In this document: positions 7,914-15,325 of the stretch, piece by piece
Layout: every line of letters begins with the position of its first letter
Position numbering within the stretch: the stretch's first letter is position 1
Assembly (NCBI GenBank): GCA_036252795.1
Contig: DASYHY010000265.1
Span: 1-34,644 of the forward strand
Origin: Aurantimonas sp036252795
GTDB taxonomy: Bacteria; Pseudomonadota; Alphaproteobacteria; Rhizobiales; Rhizobiaceae
Direction: 5' to 3'
Length of the DNA stretch: 34,644 nt
The notes under the pieces: generated by a model
The model's database searches: none
Seen by the model: the letters and a program-made list of their open reading frames with translations, nothing else
Told to the model about the DNA's origin: nothing
Program-made: the position numbers and the translations under genes

Positions 7914-8535
7914 ATCGGGCGTCCGTCGTTCCCGAGCACGCCTGACCACGCTGTGCATTGAGAAACAGCCAATCAACGTTCGTCCAATTGATCGCATCCA
8001 TGAACGCTCCAACATAGCTGGCGGCACTGGCGCCAAAGTCGATATGGTAGGAGTGTTCATACATATCGAGTGCGAGCAAGGGTGTGCCCCCTGCAAGCGT
8101 GTGACAGTGATCGGGCGCCCATTGATTGATAAGCTTTCCATCTCGTGGGCACCATGTAAGCAGCACCCAGCCCGAACCGCCGCCCAGCGCTTTAGCGATG
8201 CTGGCGAACTCACTTCTCCAACGCTCGTAAGAGCCGAATTGTCCTTCTAGGGCGCCGCGTAACACCAAACTGGGCTCACTTTCGACTCCCAGACCATCGA
8301 AGAACAGTTCGTGCAATATCATGGAATTAGCTGCAACTAATTGCTCTCGCTTCAGTCCGTTAACGACGTATCCGGGTGTCGTCGCTAAGTCTATTTCGGC
8401 AAGCTGCTCGTCGATGAGATTCAGACGTTTGACCGCACCGCTGTAATTATTTTCGTAATGGCTGACGATCAGCCGCTCCGACATGCCTTTCACCTTTTGG
8501 GGATCGCAGCCCAGCGGTTTAATTTCATAAGGCAT
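7912..8535 (-). CDS. Fe/Mn superoxide dismutase (ChrC-like)
   Basis: A 207-residue superoxide dismutase. All four metal ligands can be placed: H26 (IVSHYENNYSGA), H75 (ILHELFFDGLG), D157 and H161 (LDMYEHSYHIDFG); GGGSGWVLLTW at residues 118-128 is the family's core strand. It converts superoxide to peroxide and oxygen. The first ligand region lacks the second His of the classic HHxxH pattern, which marks a divergent branch. The start is the ATG 5 bases after GGGAGC; the upstream in-frame ATG has no ribosome site. It is divergent from chrA, 264 bp away. Known chromate determinants such as TnOtChr include chrC, a gene for this kind of dismutase, so a role in coping with superoxide from chromate reduction is likely (inference). 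Confidence 0.9.
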   Translation of the reverse strand: MPYEIKPLGCDPQKVKGMSERLIVSHYENNYSGAVKRLNLIDEQLAEIDLATTPGYVVNGLKREQLVAANSMILHELFFDGLGVESEPSLVLRGALEGQFGSYERWRSEFASIAKALGGGSGWVLLTWCPRDGKLINQWAPDHCHTLAGGTPLLALDMYEHSYHIDFGASAASYVGAFMDAINWTNVDWLFLNAQRGQACSGTTDAR

Positions 8536-8706
8536 GTCAAGCTCCCTTCCCATCACTTAAGTTTCGTCGCCACGATGTCTGAGGCGTACCCGGTACCTTA
8601 TCGCATGCCGCTCGCCGGGCTATTTCGAGGCAGGCGCGCCGTCGAGAGCCGTGGATCAGGCACCTTGATCACCGATGCTGTTGTCGCTTTGCCGGCCAGC
8701 AATCCT

Positions 8707-8759
8707 TCTATCTTGCCACAGTGATGATGCAGACGTTACACGATGTTGTCGAAGATAGA
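8707..8759. promoter_or_regulatory. Inverted repeat in the sod-chrA divergent promoter region
   Basis: Perfect 8-bp arms TCTATCTT (8707-8714) and AAGATAGA (8752-8759) are 37 bp apart, within the 264 bp between the divergent dismutase and chrA starts. They end about 40 bp before the chrA start. The arrangement would suit two half-sites or a looping repressor such as a chromate-responsive regulator. No regulator binding is shown. Confidence 0.3.
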
Positions 8760-8799
8760 TACACCTGTGCCGCAAGGGGCTACGAATGGAGGAATTAGG

Positions 8800-10044
8800 A
8801 TGAGCCAGGTCGAGCATATTTCGCCGGCACAAGCTGCGGCTCCCTCGACCGAACAAGCGGAGCCTAGCCCTCCTGAGTTGAGCCACTTCGGTCTGTTCTG
8901 GCGATTTTTGAAGTTTGGGACCTTCGCCTTCGGGGGGCCCGTCGCGCAGATCGCCATGATTCGCCGCGAGCTGGTCGACGAGGAGCGCTGGATCTCGCGA
9001 GATCGCTTCAACAAGCTCCTCGCAGTCATGCAGGTGCTACCCGGGCCCGAGGCTCATGAGTTGTGCGTGCATCTTGGCATGCGCGCTAAGGGGCGGGTAG
9101 GCGGGCTGCTCGCCGGCCTCGGCTTCATGCTGCCGGGGTTCGTCTTGATGCTGTTGCTCGCCTGGGTTTACACGCGCCTTCCGATCGCCGGTACCTTTCT
9201 TGGTGCAGCGTTCCTTGGTGTCCAGGCAGCCGTCGTCGCGGTCATTGCGCGCGCGGTCCACCGGATCGGTGAGCACATTCTGCTCGATCCCTGGCTATGG
9301 GCGGCGGCGATCATCACGGCGCTTGCATCCATCGCCGGAGTGACTTTCTGGATTGTTCTACCAGCTGCGGGTATCGGCTACGCTCTGGCGGTGTCACGAC
9401 GCTACGTGCTGGCAGGTGGGGTATTGGTTGCGGTCGCGATCGCAGCTGCAGCCGCTTATGCCGGAGCGGGGCCAGACCAAGCCGTGACGACCGTAACGCG
9501 AGGCCCCGCGCCAACCACGTTCGCGCTGTTCATCGCTGGGCTGAAAGGCGGACTACTGACGTTCGGAGGCGCCTACACCGCCATTCCGTTCGTCCGCGCC
9601 GACACGGTTGGCCGCGGCTGGATGAGCGATGCGCAATTTCTCGATGGGCTAGGATTGTCGGGGATCCTTCCAGCCCCACTTGTCATCTTCGCCACCTTCG
9701 TCGGATGGATCTGCGGCGGGTTACCTGGCGCCCTTGCCACCACGGTCGGGATGTTCCTGCCGGCTTTCGGGTTTTCGCTGGTCCTTTACGAGCGCTTGGA
9801 AACGATCGTGGAGCATCATCGCCTGCAGCTCGTTCTCACCGGTATCGCGGCAAGTGTCGTAGGATTTATTGTTGTCACGCTCCTAGATTTGGGACGAACC
9901 ACGGCCGCGAAGACGCCGAACCTCGCGATCAGCGCTCTCATCTTCATCGGAGCACTTGTCCTGCTCTATCGCTGGAAGAGCAAGCTTGCGACCCCAGTCG
10001 CGCTCGCTATCGGGGCCGGGATCGGTCTTGTAGGCCTTCAGTAG
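8800..10044 (+). CDS. chrA: Chromate efflux transporter ChrA
   Basis: A 414-residue inner-membrane protein of the CHR superfamily, long form, with two homologous halves. The first half carries FAFGGPVAQIAMIRRELV (43-60) and VLPGPEAHEL (79-88); the second carries LTFGGAYTAIPFVR and LPAPLVIFATFVGW. About 10-12 hydrophobic segments are visible. The protein exports chromate from the cytoplasm, driven by the membrane potential. The ATG at 8800 follows GGAGG by 8 bases, so it is preferred over an ATG 57 bases upstream. The dismutase gene is divergent; chrB lies 7 kb downstream rather than adjacent. The paired FGG motifs make the family call firm. Confidence 0.93.
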   Translation: MSQVEHISPAQAAAPSTEQAEPSPPELSHFGLFWRFLKFGTFAFGGPVAQIAMIRRELVDEERWISRDRFNKLLAVMQVLPGPEAHELCVHLGMRAKGRVGGLLAGLGFMLPGFVLMLLLAWVYTRLPIAGTFLGAAFLGVQAAVVAVIARAVHRIGEHILLDPWLWAAAIITALASIAGVTFWIVLPAAGIGYALAVSRRYVLAGGVLVAVAIAAAAAYAGAGPDQAVTTVTRGPAPTTFALFIAGLKGGLLTFGGAYTAIPFVRADTVGRGWMSDAQFLDGLGLSGILPAPLVIFATFVGWICGGLPGALATTVGMFLPAFGFSLVLYERLETIVEHHRLQLVLTGIAASVVGFIVVTLLDLGRTTAAKTPNLAISALIFIGALVLLYRWKSKLATPVALAIGAGIGLVGLQ

Positions 10045-10081
10045 CGCATCGATCGTCGGCGACTGCAAGCTCTGGGATTCA

Positions 10082-10267
10082 ATGGCTCCCAAATTCCGGT
10101 CGAAGAAACAGGCCACGACGGTCGACGGCCATCAATATGACGCGTTTCCCGAGATCAACTGGCTATACGCCCGAGTAACCAACTGGCTGGAGGGCTCATT
10201 CAAGTCCCTCCAGCCAGACGATGTCGCAACAAAGGGGGAGTGGAACACGGAAAACACTTCGCCCTGA
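10082..10267 (+). CDS. Small hypothetical protein (uncertain)
   Basis: An open frame of 61 residues (MAPKFRSKKQATTVDG at the start; INWLYARVTNWLEG in the middle) begins 37 bp after the chrA stop. Codon choice is acceptable for this genome, but no clear ribosome site precedes the ATG and I recognise no family. A perfect 12-bp hairpin lies inside the frame, which argues that this DNA may instead be the 3' end of the chrA transcript. Confidence 0.3.
   Translation: MAPKFRSKKQATTVDGHQYDAFPEINWLYARVTNWLEGSFKSLQPDDVATKGEWNTENTSP
10183..10217. terminator. Strong hairpin downstream of chrA, possible terminator
   Basis: Perfect 12-bp inverted repeat CTGGCTGGAGGG / CCCTCCAGCCAG with an 11-base loop. 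No T run follows on the plus strand; on the minus strand the stem is followed by TTGGTTACTC, slightly T-rich. It could terminate or stabilise the chrA transcript or end a leftward transcript. Confidence 0.45.
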
Positions 10268-10337
10268 CAAAGAAGGTGGTCGCTCAGCCTACCGGTCAGA
10301 CGAGTACAATAGTTCTCTCATCGTGAACCTAGGCTGA

Positions 10338-10562
10338 TCATAGCGGAAAGCGCGACACCACCGCAGAGAGCGTGGTGATAGTTGTTGACGACAGCGGGTC
10401 GGTTTCTAGCCGATCAAGAAGGTTCTTCGGCCCGACGGTGCGGGCCGTGGGGCTCCGGGGAATAATGCGCAGAGCAGCAATCGTGCCGCCCATCGGCAGC
10501 TCCTTGGCAACGCGATCGACCTTCGTACTCAGTGAACTATTGCCCTTGCTAACGATTTGCAT
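10338..10562 (-). CDS. Small hypothetical protein, possible remnant (uncertain)
   Basis: An open frame of 74 residues from ATG (MQIVSKGNSSLSTKV at the start, VAKELPMGGTIAALRI in the middle) shows codon choice like the real genes here. There is no ribosome site, and the start lies inside the palindrome before the TonB receptor gene. I recognise no family. It could be a small gene, the end of a displaced gene, or chance. Confidence 0.25.
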   Translation of the reverse strand: MQIVSKGNSSLSTKVDRVAKELPMGGTIAALRIIPRSPTARTVGPKNLLDRLETDPLSSTTITTLSAVVSRFPL

Positions 10563-10567
10563 TAGCA
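10547..10567. promoter_or_regulatory. Palindrome upstream of siderophore receptor, possible Fur-type operator
   Basis: TGCTAA and TTAGCA are perfect arms around 9 bases, 25 bp before the GTG start of the receptor gene; an overlapping TTTGCA can also pair with TGCTAA with one mismatch. Alphaproteobacterial Fur and Mur sites often use TGC/GCA-edged arms. Placement over a promoter of an iron-uptake operon fits iron repression. This is inferred from shape and position only. Confidence 0.35.
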
Positions 10568-10591
10568 GGGTTAGAAAAGCTGGAGATAATC

Positions 10592-12652
10592 GTGCCCGTA
10601 GTAGCCGCCATGTTGCTCGCTGCGTCTGATGCTGTTGCTCGTGCCACGCCTGCGCTCGAAACACAGACAGTGGACGAAATTGTCGTTACCGCGGATCGAC
10701 GCGGCGGCTTCGGCGCTGATCTGGTTCAAGTCGGCACGTTTCGCGGCGCACGGCTGATCGACGTCCCTCTGACGGTCAATGTGGTGCCGCGTGAGCTGCT
10801 CCGCGCCCAGGCGGCGCAAAGCGTCTATGATGCGCTCCGCAACACCGCGGGCGTCAGCCGCGCGCAGCTCAACGGGGCGACCTACGACAATGTCGCGATC
10901 CGCGGCATCCTGGTCGAGAACCGGACCAGCTACCGGCTGAACGGCATGCTGCCCGTCATCAACCTCGTCGACCTGCCGGTGGAGAACAAGGACCGCGTCG
11001 AGGTGCTGAAGGGCGTGGGCGCGCTCTACTACGGCTTCGCGCCGCCCTCGGGCATCGTCAACCTCGTCACCAAGCGCGCCGACCGCGATGTGACGGAGGC
11101 GACGTTGCAGGTGAACGAATATGCCGGGACCAATGCCGCGATCGACCTCGGCCGGCGCTTCGGCGACCGGGCGGGCCTGCGCTTCAACGGTGCGGCGGGG
11201 ATCGTGGAGACGGGGATCGACCGCTTCTCCGGCGAGCGCTTCGTGGCGGCGCTGGCGGGCGACCTCGCGCCCACCGACCGGCTCAAGCTCGCCTTCGACG
11301 TGGAGCATGTGTCCAAGGACGTGACGGAGCCCGCCGCGCTCCAGCTGCTCCCGGCCGCGCAGGGGCGCGTGCCGGCGATCCCCGATCCGCGGACGAACTT
11401 CGGCGGGGAGAATCTTCGCTACGCCGCACACGCCACCAACTGGCTCGGCCGCGCCGATTGGCGGGCGTTCGACAGCCTGGTGCTGACCGCGGAATATGGC
11501 GAGGCGCGCACCGAGCGCGACCGCGATTTCGCCCAGCTGGAGAGCTATGGCGGCGCGAACGGGCAGGGGGTGCTTCGCATCTTTCCCACGCGCGACCAGC
11601 GCTACCGCAACCGGAACGCCCGCGCCGAGCTCGCCGCCGCCTTCTCGACCGGTCCGGTGCGACACAACCTCGTCGCCGGAGTGACGAGCAACTGGCGCTT
11701 CCAGAACGGTCGTAACGGCGCGTCCTTCACGGTCGCCCAGAGCTTCCTTGCACCGCGCGACGTGCAGCCGGTGGAGCCCACCCGCTTCACCGCCGCCCCG
11801 CTCCACATCCGCGACCTCGGTTACTACGTGACCGATCGGATGAGCTCGGGGCCGGTGGACCTGCTCGCAGGGCTGCGCCGATCCGAATATCGCAGCCGCG
11901 CCACTTCGGCGACCGGCATCACCACCCGGTTCGAGTTGTCGAAATGGACGCCGTCAGTTGGCCTGATCGTCAAGCCGACCGGGAAGCTGTCGCTTTACGT
12001 CACCTATATCGAAGGGCTGGAGGAGGGCGGCACCGCGCCGTCCAACGTCGTCAACGCCTTCGAGGTGCTGCCTCCCGCTGTCACTCGCCAATACGAGGCG
12101 GGCATCAAGGGCGAGCTGTTCCGCCGCGTCGTGCTCCAGCTGGCGGGGTTCCGCATCGAGCGGCGCTTTGCCTTCACCGACCTGACGGACAATGTCTTCA
12201 AGCTGGCCGGCGACACGCGTTATCAGGGCGTCGAGGCATCACTGTCGGGCGAGGTAACGCGCGCGCTGTCGGTCTACGCATCTGGCCAGTGGCTCGACGC
12301 GGAGATCCGCCGGTCGAATCAGGCCGCGCTTGTCGGCAACACGCCGGAGAACACGCCGGAATGGACGGCCAGCCTGTTTACCGAATATCGTCCGATCGAG
12401 CGGCTAGGGTTAGGTGCGGGCGTGTTCCATGTCGGCGCGCGCGCGGTGGACGCCGCCAACACCGCCTCGGTAGACGGCTACACGCTCTTCTCGGCCTCAG
12501 CGCGCTACACCTTAGCCGGCGCCACGCCGATGACGCTCCAGCTCAACGCCGACAACCTGTTCGACAAACGCCACTGGTCGGCCGCGGGAAACAACCTGCT
12601 CGGTGTCGGCTTGCCGCGTCAGGTCAAGCTGACCGCCCGGATCCCATTGTGA
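10592..12652 (+). CDS. TonB-dependent siderophore receptor
   Basis: A 686-residue outer-membrane receptor of the FhuE/FpvA type. Signal peptide of about 18 residues (MLLAASDAVARA), TonB box DEIVVTADRR near residue 30, plug with DVPLTVNVVPRELLRAQAA, AIRGILVENRTSYRLNG, VEVLKGVGALYYGFAPPSG and IVNLVTKRA, then a barrel ending in LPRQVKLTARIPL. The plug phrases are typical of ferric-siderophore receptors, so the ligand is probably a ferric chelate. GTG at 10592 is chosen as start because GGAG lies 6 bases before it. The first 150 bases are less GC-rich than the rest, hinting at a join. The stop overlaps the next gene (GTGA), so the receptor and PepSY-TM gene form an operon. Confidence 0.92.
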   Translation: MPVVAAMLLAASDAVARATPALETQTVDEIVVTADRRGGFGADLVQVGTFRGARLIDVPLTVNVVPRELLRAQAAQSVYDALRNTAGVSRAQLNGATYDNVAIRGILVENRTSYRLNGMLPVINLVDLPVENKDRVEVLKGVGALYYGFAPPSGIVNLVTKRADRDVTEATLQVNEYAGTNAAIDLGRRFGDRAGLRFNGAAGIVETGIDRFSGERFVAALAGDLAPTDRLKLAFDVEHVSKDVTEPAALQLLPAAQGRVPAIPDPRTNFGGENLRYAAHATNWLGRADWRAFDSLVLTAEYGEARTERDRDFAQLESYGGANGQGVLRIFPTRDQRYRNRNARAELAAAFSTGPVRHNLVAGVTSNWRFQNGRNGASFTVAQSFLAPRDVQPVEPTRFTAAPLHIRDLGYYVTDRMSSGPVDLLAGLRRSEYRSRATSATGITTRFELSKWTPSVGLIVKPTGKLSLYVTYIEGLEEGGTAPSNVVNAFEVLPPAVTRQYEAGIKGELFRRVVLQLAGFRIERRFAFTDLTDNVFKLAGDTRYQGVEASLSGEVTRALSVYASGQWLDAEIRRSNQAALVGNTPENTPEWTASLFTEYRPIERLGLGAGVFHVGARAVDAANTASVDGYTLFSASARYTLAGATPMTLQLNADNLFDKRHWSAAGNNLLGVGLPRQVKLTARIPL

Positions 12653-13713
12653 CAACTCGCCACTTCCTCGTCCGGCTGCACCTCTGGTTCGGGCTGACGC
12701 TCGGGCTGGTCTGGGCGGTGCAGGGTTTGACGGGGGCGGCCCTGGTCTTTCATCGCGAACTGGATCGTTGGGGCGTGAAGATTACGTCGGGCCCGATGGC
12801 GCCGGTGGACCGGCTCATTGCTGCCGCCGAACGGCAGGCGGGCACGCCGGTGCGAATGCTTTCCGTCGCTGATTCGAAGGGCGGCATCCTGCAAGCCTCA
12901 TACAAGGACGCGCACGGATACGATCGCAATGTTCGACTGGATGCCGCGTCGGCAAGAGTCGTGGACGACCGTTCCGGCGCGTCAGGTTGGCGCTGGGTCT
13001 ACAACTTGCACGAAGAGTTGCTGCTTGGTGATCGCGCTTCGACGTTGGTTGGCCTGACGGGACTGTTCCTCGCCAGTATTGCCGCGACCGGTCTTTGGCT
13101 CGGCTGGCCGCGCCGCCGGGGCTCGCTTGCGGCGCTGACGCCATCGCAGTGGCAAGGGCGGCGGCAGAAATTGCGCAGCTGGCATCGCATGTGGGGACTC
13201 ACCGCCGCAGCCGTGCTCATCATCGTTGCACTGAGTGGCGCGGCCACCGTACTACGTCCGCAGCTATGGTCGCTGTTACAGCGAACGACACCCTTTCGGC
13301 CGCCTTACAAGGCAGCCGGCCCGCTCCCAGAGCGTATGGTGACGGCTGGGGATGCCTGGAGTGCCGCACAGCGCGTCTTTCCGGATGGGCGCTTCGTTCG
13401 CGTGACGATGCCCGTTGCCGGTTCGCCCGCCTACTATGTCCGCGTGCTCCGACCCGGGGAGATACGCGCGTGGTCTGGCACTAGTAGCGTCGTGGTCGAT
13501 GCTGGCTCTGGCCGGATCCTCGCGCGACATGACGCTCTAACGGCGCCTTGGCCCAATCGGCTATATGATGCCGTCTTCTCCCTCCATAACGGCGAAGCCG
13601 CCGGAGTTGTTGGCCGCCTCCTTGTCTTGCTGGCTGGGCTCGCGTTGCCCGTCCTATATGTCACGGGACTTCTCTCCTGGTGGCGCAGGCGCAAGATCAG
13701 GGTTGCCGGTTGA
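12649..13713 (+). CDS. PepSY-associated membrane protein (PiuB-like, probable ferric reductase)
   Basis: A 354-residue inner-membrane protein of the PepSY-TM family. It has four hydrophobic segments: the first after RHFLVRLHLWFG (GLVWAVQGLTGAALVF), the second around TLVGLTGLFLASIAATGLWLGW, the third after SWHRMWGL and the last after LHNGEAAGVVGRL. Histidines flank these helices (LHEELLLG, SWHRMW, SLHNGEAA), as in relatives thought to bind heme and reduce ferric chelates at the inner membrane. The GTG start is inside the receptor stop (GTGA), giving translational coupling. A longer reading frame upstream is the other frame of the receptor gene and is not used. Confidence 0.9.
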   Translation: MTTRHFLVRLHLWFGLTLGLVWAVQGLTGAALVFHRELDRWGVKITSGPMAPVDRLIAAAERQAGTPVRMLSVADSKGGILQASYKDAHGYDRNVRLDAASARVVDDRSGASGWRWVYNLHEELLLGDRASTLVGLTGLFLASIAATGLWLGWPRRRGSLAALTPSQWQGRRQKLRSWHRMWGLTAAAVLIIVALSGAATVLRPQLWSLLQRTTPFRPPYKAAGPLPERMVTAGDAWSAAQRVFPDGRFVRVTMPVAGSPAYYVRVLRPGEIRAWSGTSSVVVDAGSGRILARHDALTAPWPNRLYDAVFSLHNGEAAGVVGRLLVLLAGLALPVLYVTGLLSWWRRRKIRVAG

Positions 13714-13760
13714 ATTTCGTTGTTTGGGAAAGTGGTCGCAACCCGTCCATCAAGCGGGGC

Positions 13761-13783
13761 CGGCCTGGATGAGGCCGTTTGGT
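13761..13783 (+). terminator. Probable Rho-independent-like terminator after PepSY-TM gene
   Basis: CGGCCT / AGGCCG stem of 6 bp with a 5-base loop, then TTTGGTT, about 50 bp after the stop at 13713. The T run is broken, so the call is moderate. It fits the end of the receptor and PepSY-TM operon. Confidence 0.4.
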
Positions 13784-13786
13784 TGC

Positions 13787-13828
13787 CCTCCGCCGCTGGG
13801 CAGATACGGTAATAGAGAGCGGCGGAGG
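13787..13828. other. Second perfect hairpin after the PepSY-TM gene
   Basis: CCTCCGCCGCT (13787-13797) and AGCGGCGGAGG (13818-13828) form an 11-bp perfect stem with a 20-base loop, only a few bases after the first hairpin. It has no T run on either strand. It may help terminate leftward and rightward transcription between the PepSY-TM gene and the convergent DUF1259 gene, or be part of a small RNA. Confidence 0.45.
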
Positions 13829-13918
13829 ATTGGGCGTAAGTTATATATGTCGGCGACATGCTGTGAATAATTGGATCGAAAATGATGTTACCGAGTCATC
13901 GTCAACCCGAAACGTCCA

Positions 13919-14803
13919 CTAATCCTTCTTCACATTAGTCTTGTTGATTGCGACCCGCATCGAACGGGCGAGAACGCGGGCATCGGCATTTGCCCAGAAA
14001 TGAACGTAAAACAGCCGCGGCTCGTCTTCCAGCATGTGGTTATGGAGAGCCGTAACCTCAATGCCCTGCGAGCGCAGCGTCCGCAGCACCTCAGGAACCT
14101 CGCTCGCAATCAGTACGAGGTCGCCGGTGATCGCAGCCTTGCCGCCGCCCGTGGGTTGAAAATTGATTACGTTGGCGACGCCCATGGCCTGCGGGATGGC
14201 CATGCCGGCATCGGTCAGGCGTTCTGCCCGCGGAATGCCGAACTGGTAAGTGCCACCGGCAATCTTGCCCTTTGCTCCCATCAGGCGATCCAGAGACGCT
14301 AGATCGAGGCCCGGAAGTGTCGTCGCCGGGGCAGACGCTGGCTGCGGCCCGAGCGGAGTGCGGCTCAACGCGAGCGCTGCGCGCAGCCCCTGCGCGAGCT
14401 TAACCGGATCGCCGTGTGCCGCGATGTGCATGTACATAGTCGCCGGCGATGAGCGAAGCACGTGATTGTGCAGGGCAGTGATGGTGAAGCCACTCGCGAA
14501 GAGGCGAGCCAGAACAGGGTTCACCTCGGCATGCGTCAGAACGAGGTCGCCCATGATCATCACCTCATCGCCCATCGGCTGAAACGCCGCCCAAGAACCG
14601 AGCGCGAGGGCAGGTTTGATCGAGACGCCATCGAGGGTGACCGAAAGATCGCTCCGGGGAAACGAGAACCGGTGCACGCCATCTGCAGAGACCGTGCCGG
14701 GTCGACCAAGCGCCGCATCGACCTTGCTCCAGTCCGGCTCCGCCATCGCCGCGGTTGGCAGCGCTAGCGCCGCAAGCGCCATCACCGTCAACTTCTTGAA
14801 CAT
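13919..14803 (-). CDS. DUF1259 (LppY/LpqO family) secreted protein, ChrL-like
   Basis: A 294-residue secreted protein: signal peptide (MFKKLTVMALAALALPTAAMA), then two DUF1259 repeats, roughly residues 27-150 and 165-290. Each repeat holds the same core: a GDLVL strand (86-90 and 227-231) and a TALHNH motif (HNH at 112-114 and 254-256) followed by a Phe/Tyr-rich strand (MYMHIAAHGD and FYVHFWANAD). The paired HNH histidines look like metal ligands. LppY/LpqO proteins include ChrL of an Arthrobacter chromate determinant, so a role in metal or chromate tolerance is plausible in this setting. The start follows GAGGAG by 5 bases. It lies 16 bp after the Rap1a-like gene on the same strand. Confidence 0.88.
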   Translation of the reverse strand: MFKKLTVMALAALALPTAAMAEPDWSKVDAALGRPGTVSADGVHRFSFPRSDLSVTLDGVSIKPALALGSWAAFQPMGDEVMIMGDLVLTHAEVNPVLARLFASGFTITALHNHVLRSSPATMYMHIAAHGDPVKLAQGLRAALALSRTPLGPQPASAPATTLPGLDLASLDRLMGAKGKIAGGTYQFGIPRAERLTDAGMAIPQAMGVANVINFQPTGGGKAAITGDLVLIASEVPEVLRTLRSQGIEVTALHNHMLEDEPRLFYVHFWANADARVLARSMRVAINKTNVKKD

Positions 14804-14819
14804 AATCACTCCTCTATCA

Positions 14820-15167
14820 TCAGTTGACCCGACATGGAAATGCCTCGCGCAATGCGAACGTCACGCCGGCTAGGCGAGGAAGGCTGCCTGTGGTCCGGTT
14901 TCTCCGGGCCCATGTAAGGTAGATTCTGCTGAGCTGGCCACGATTATAGCCCCGCCCACATATACCGTTGGCGTTACCGCCTTTCCCGAAAGCCGCAAGT
15001 GTATCGGCAACACCCTGGATATACGTATCGCACTGCCCGTCTGCCTTACCAGCCTCGGCTTGGCATCGCGCATAGAATTGATTGCCTGTCTCCCCAACTT
15101 GAGCGGCAACAGGTATCGACACCACAGCGTACGTCACGGCCGCCGCGACCGCAATCTCTCGAACCAC
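14820..15167 (-). CDS. Rap1a/Tai-like small secreted protein
   Basis: A 115-residue protein with signal peptide (AVAAAVTYAVVSIPVAA) and four cysteines (C35, C46, C70, C112) spaced as in Rap1a proteins: GNQFYARC, CDTYIQGVAD, GICG and FPC. It shares this cysteine pattern and the gene size with the protein at 2867-3226. GTG is the start, preceded by GAGGAGG at 6 bases. It leads directly into the DUF1259 gene and follows cytochrome b in the same direction (158 bp gap). The immunity role known for founding members is not supported here, because no toxin gene is nearby. Confidence 0.72.
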   Translation of the reverse strand: MVREIAVAAAVTYAVVSIPVAAQVGETGNQFYARCQAEAGKADGQCDTYIQGVADTLAAFGKGGNANGICGRGYNRGQLSRIYLTWARRNRTTGSLPRLAGVTFALREAFPCRVN

Positions 15168-15325
15168 CTAATGCCTCCTCAGGTCATTCCTATAAAAATA
15201 CTCGTAGGCGATTTGCCATCACCGCTCACCGACATCCGGTGCTTTAGGGCGCGGTGGACAGGGAGCCATCTATATTGATCGTTAGACACCACAAAGCCCG
15301 TCACTCTGCCCTCAATCTCTAGGTC

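Noticed and set aside
9297..10178. Long open frame overlapping chrA in another frame
   Set aside because: Arg/His-rich shadow of chrA, which has clear membrane helices and both FGG motifs.
10571..11806. Long minus-strand frame across the siderophore receptor gene
   Set aside because: Antisense shadow with low-complexity Ala/Arg/Glu composition; the plus-strand receptor is intact and recognisable.
11944..12648. Long Arg-rich frame upstream of and in frame with the PepSY-TM gene
   Set aside because: It is the alternate frame of the TonB receptor gene; the real PepSY-TM protein starts at the GTG overlapping the receptor stop.
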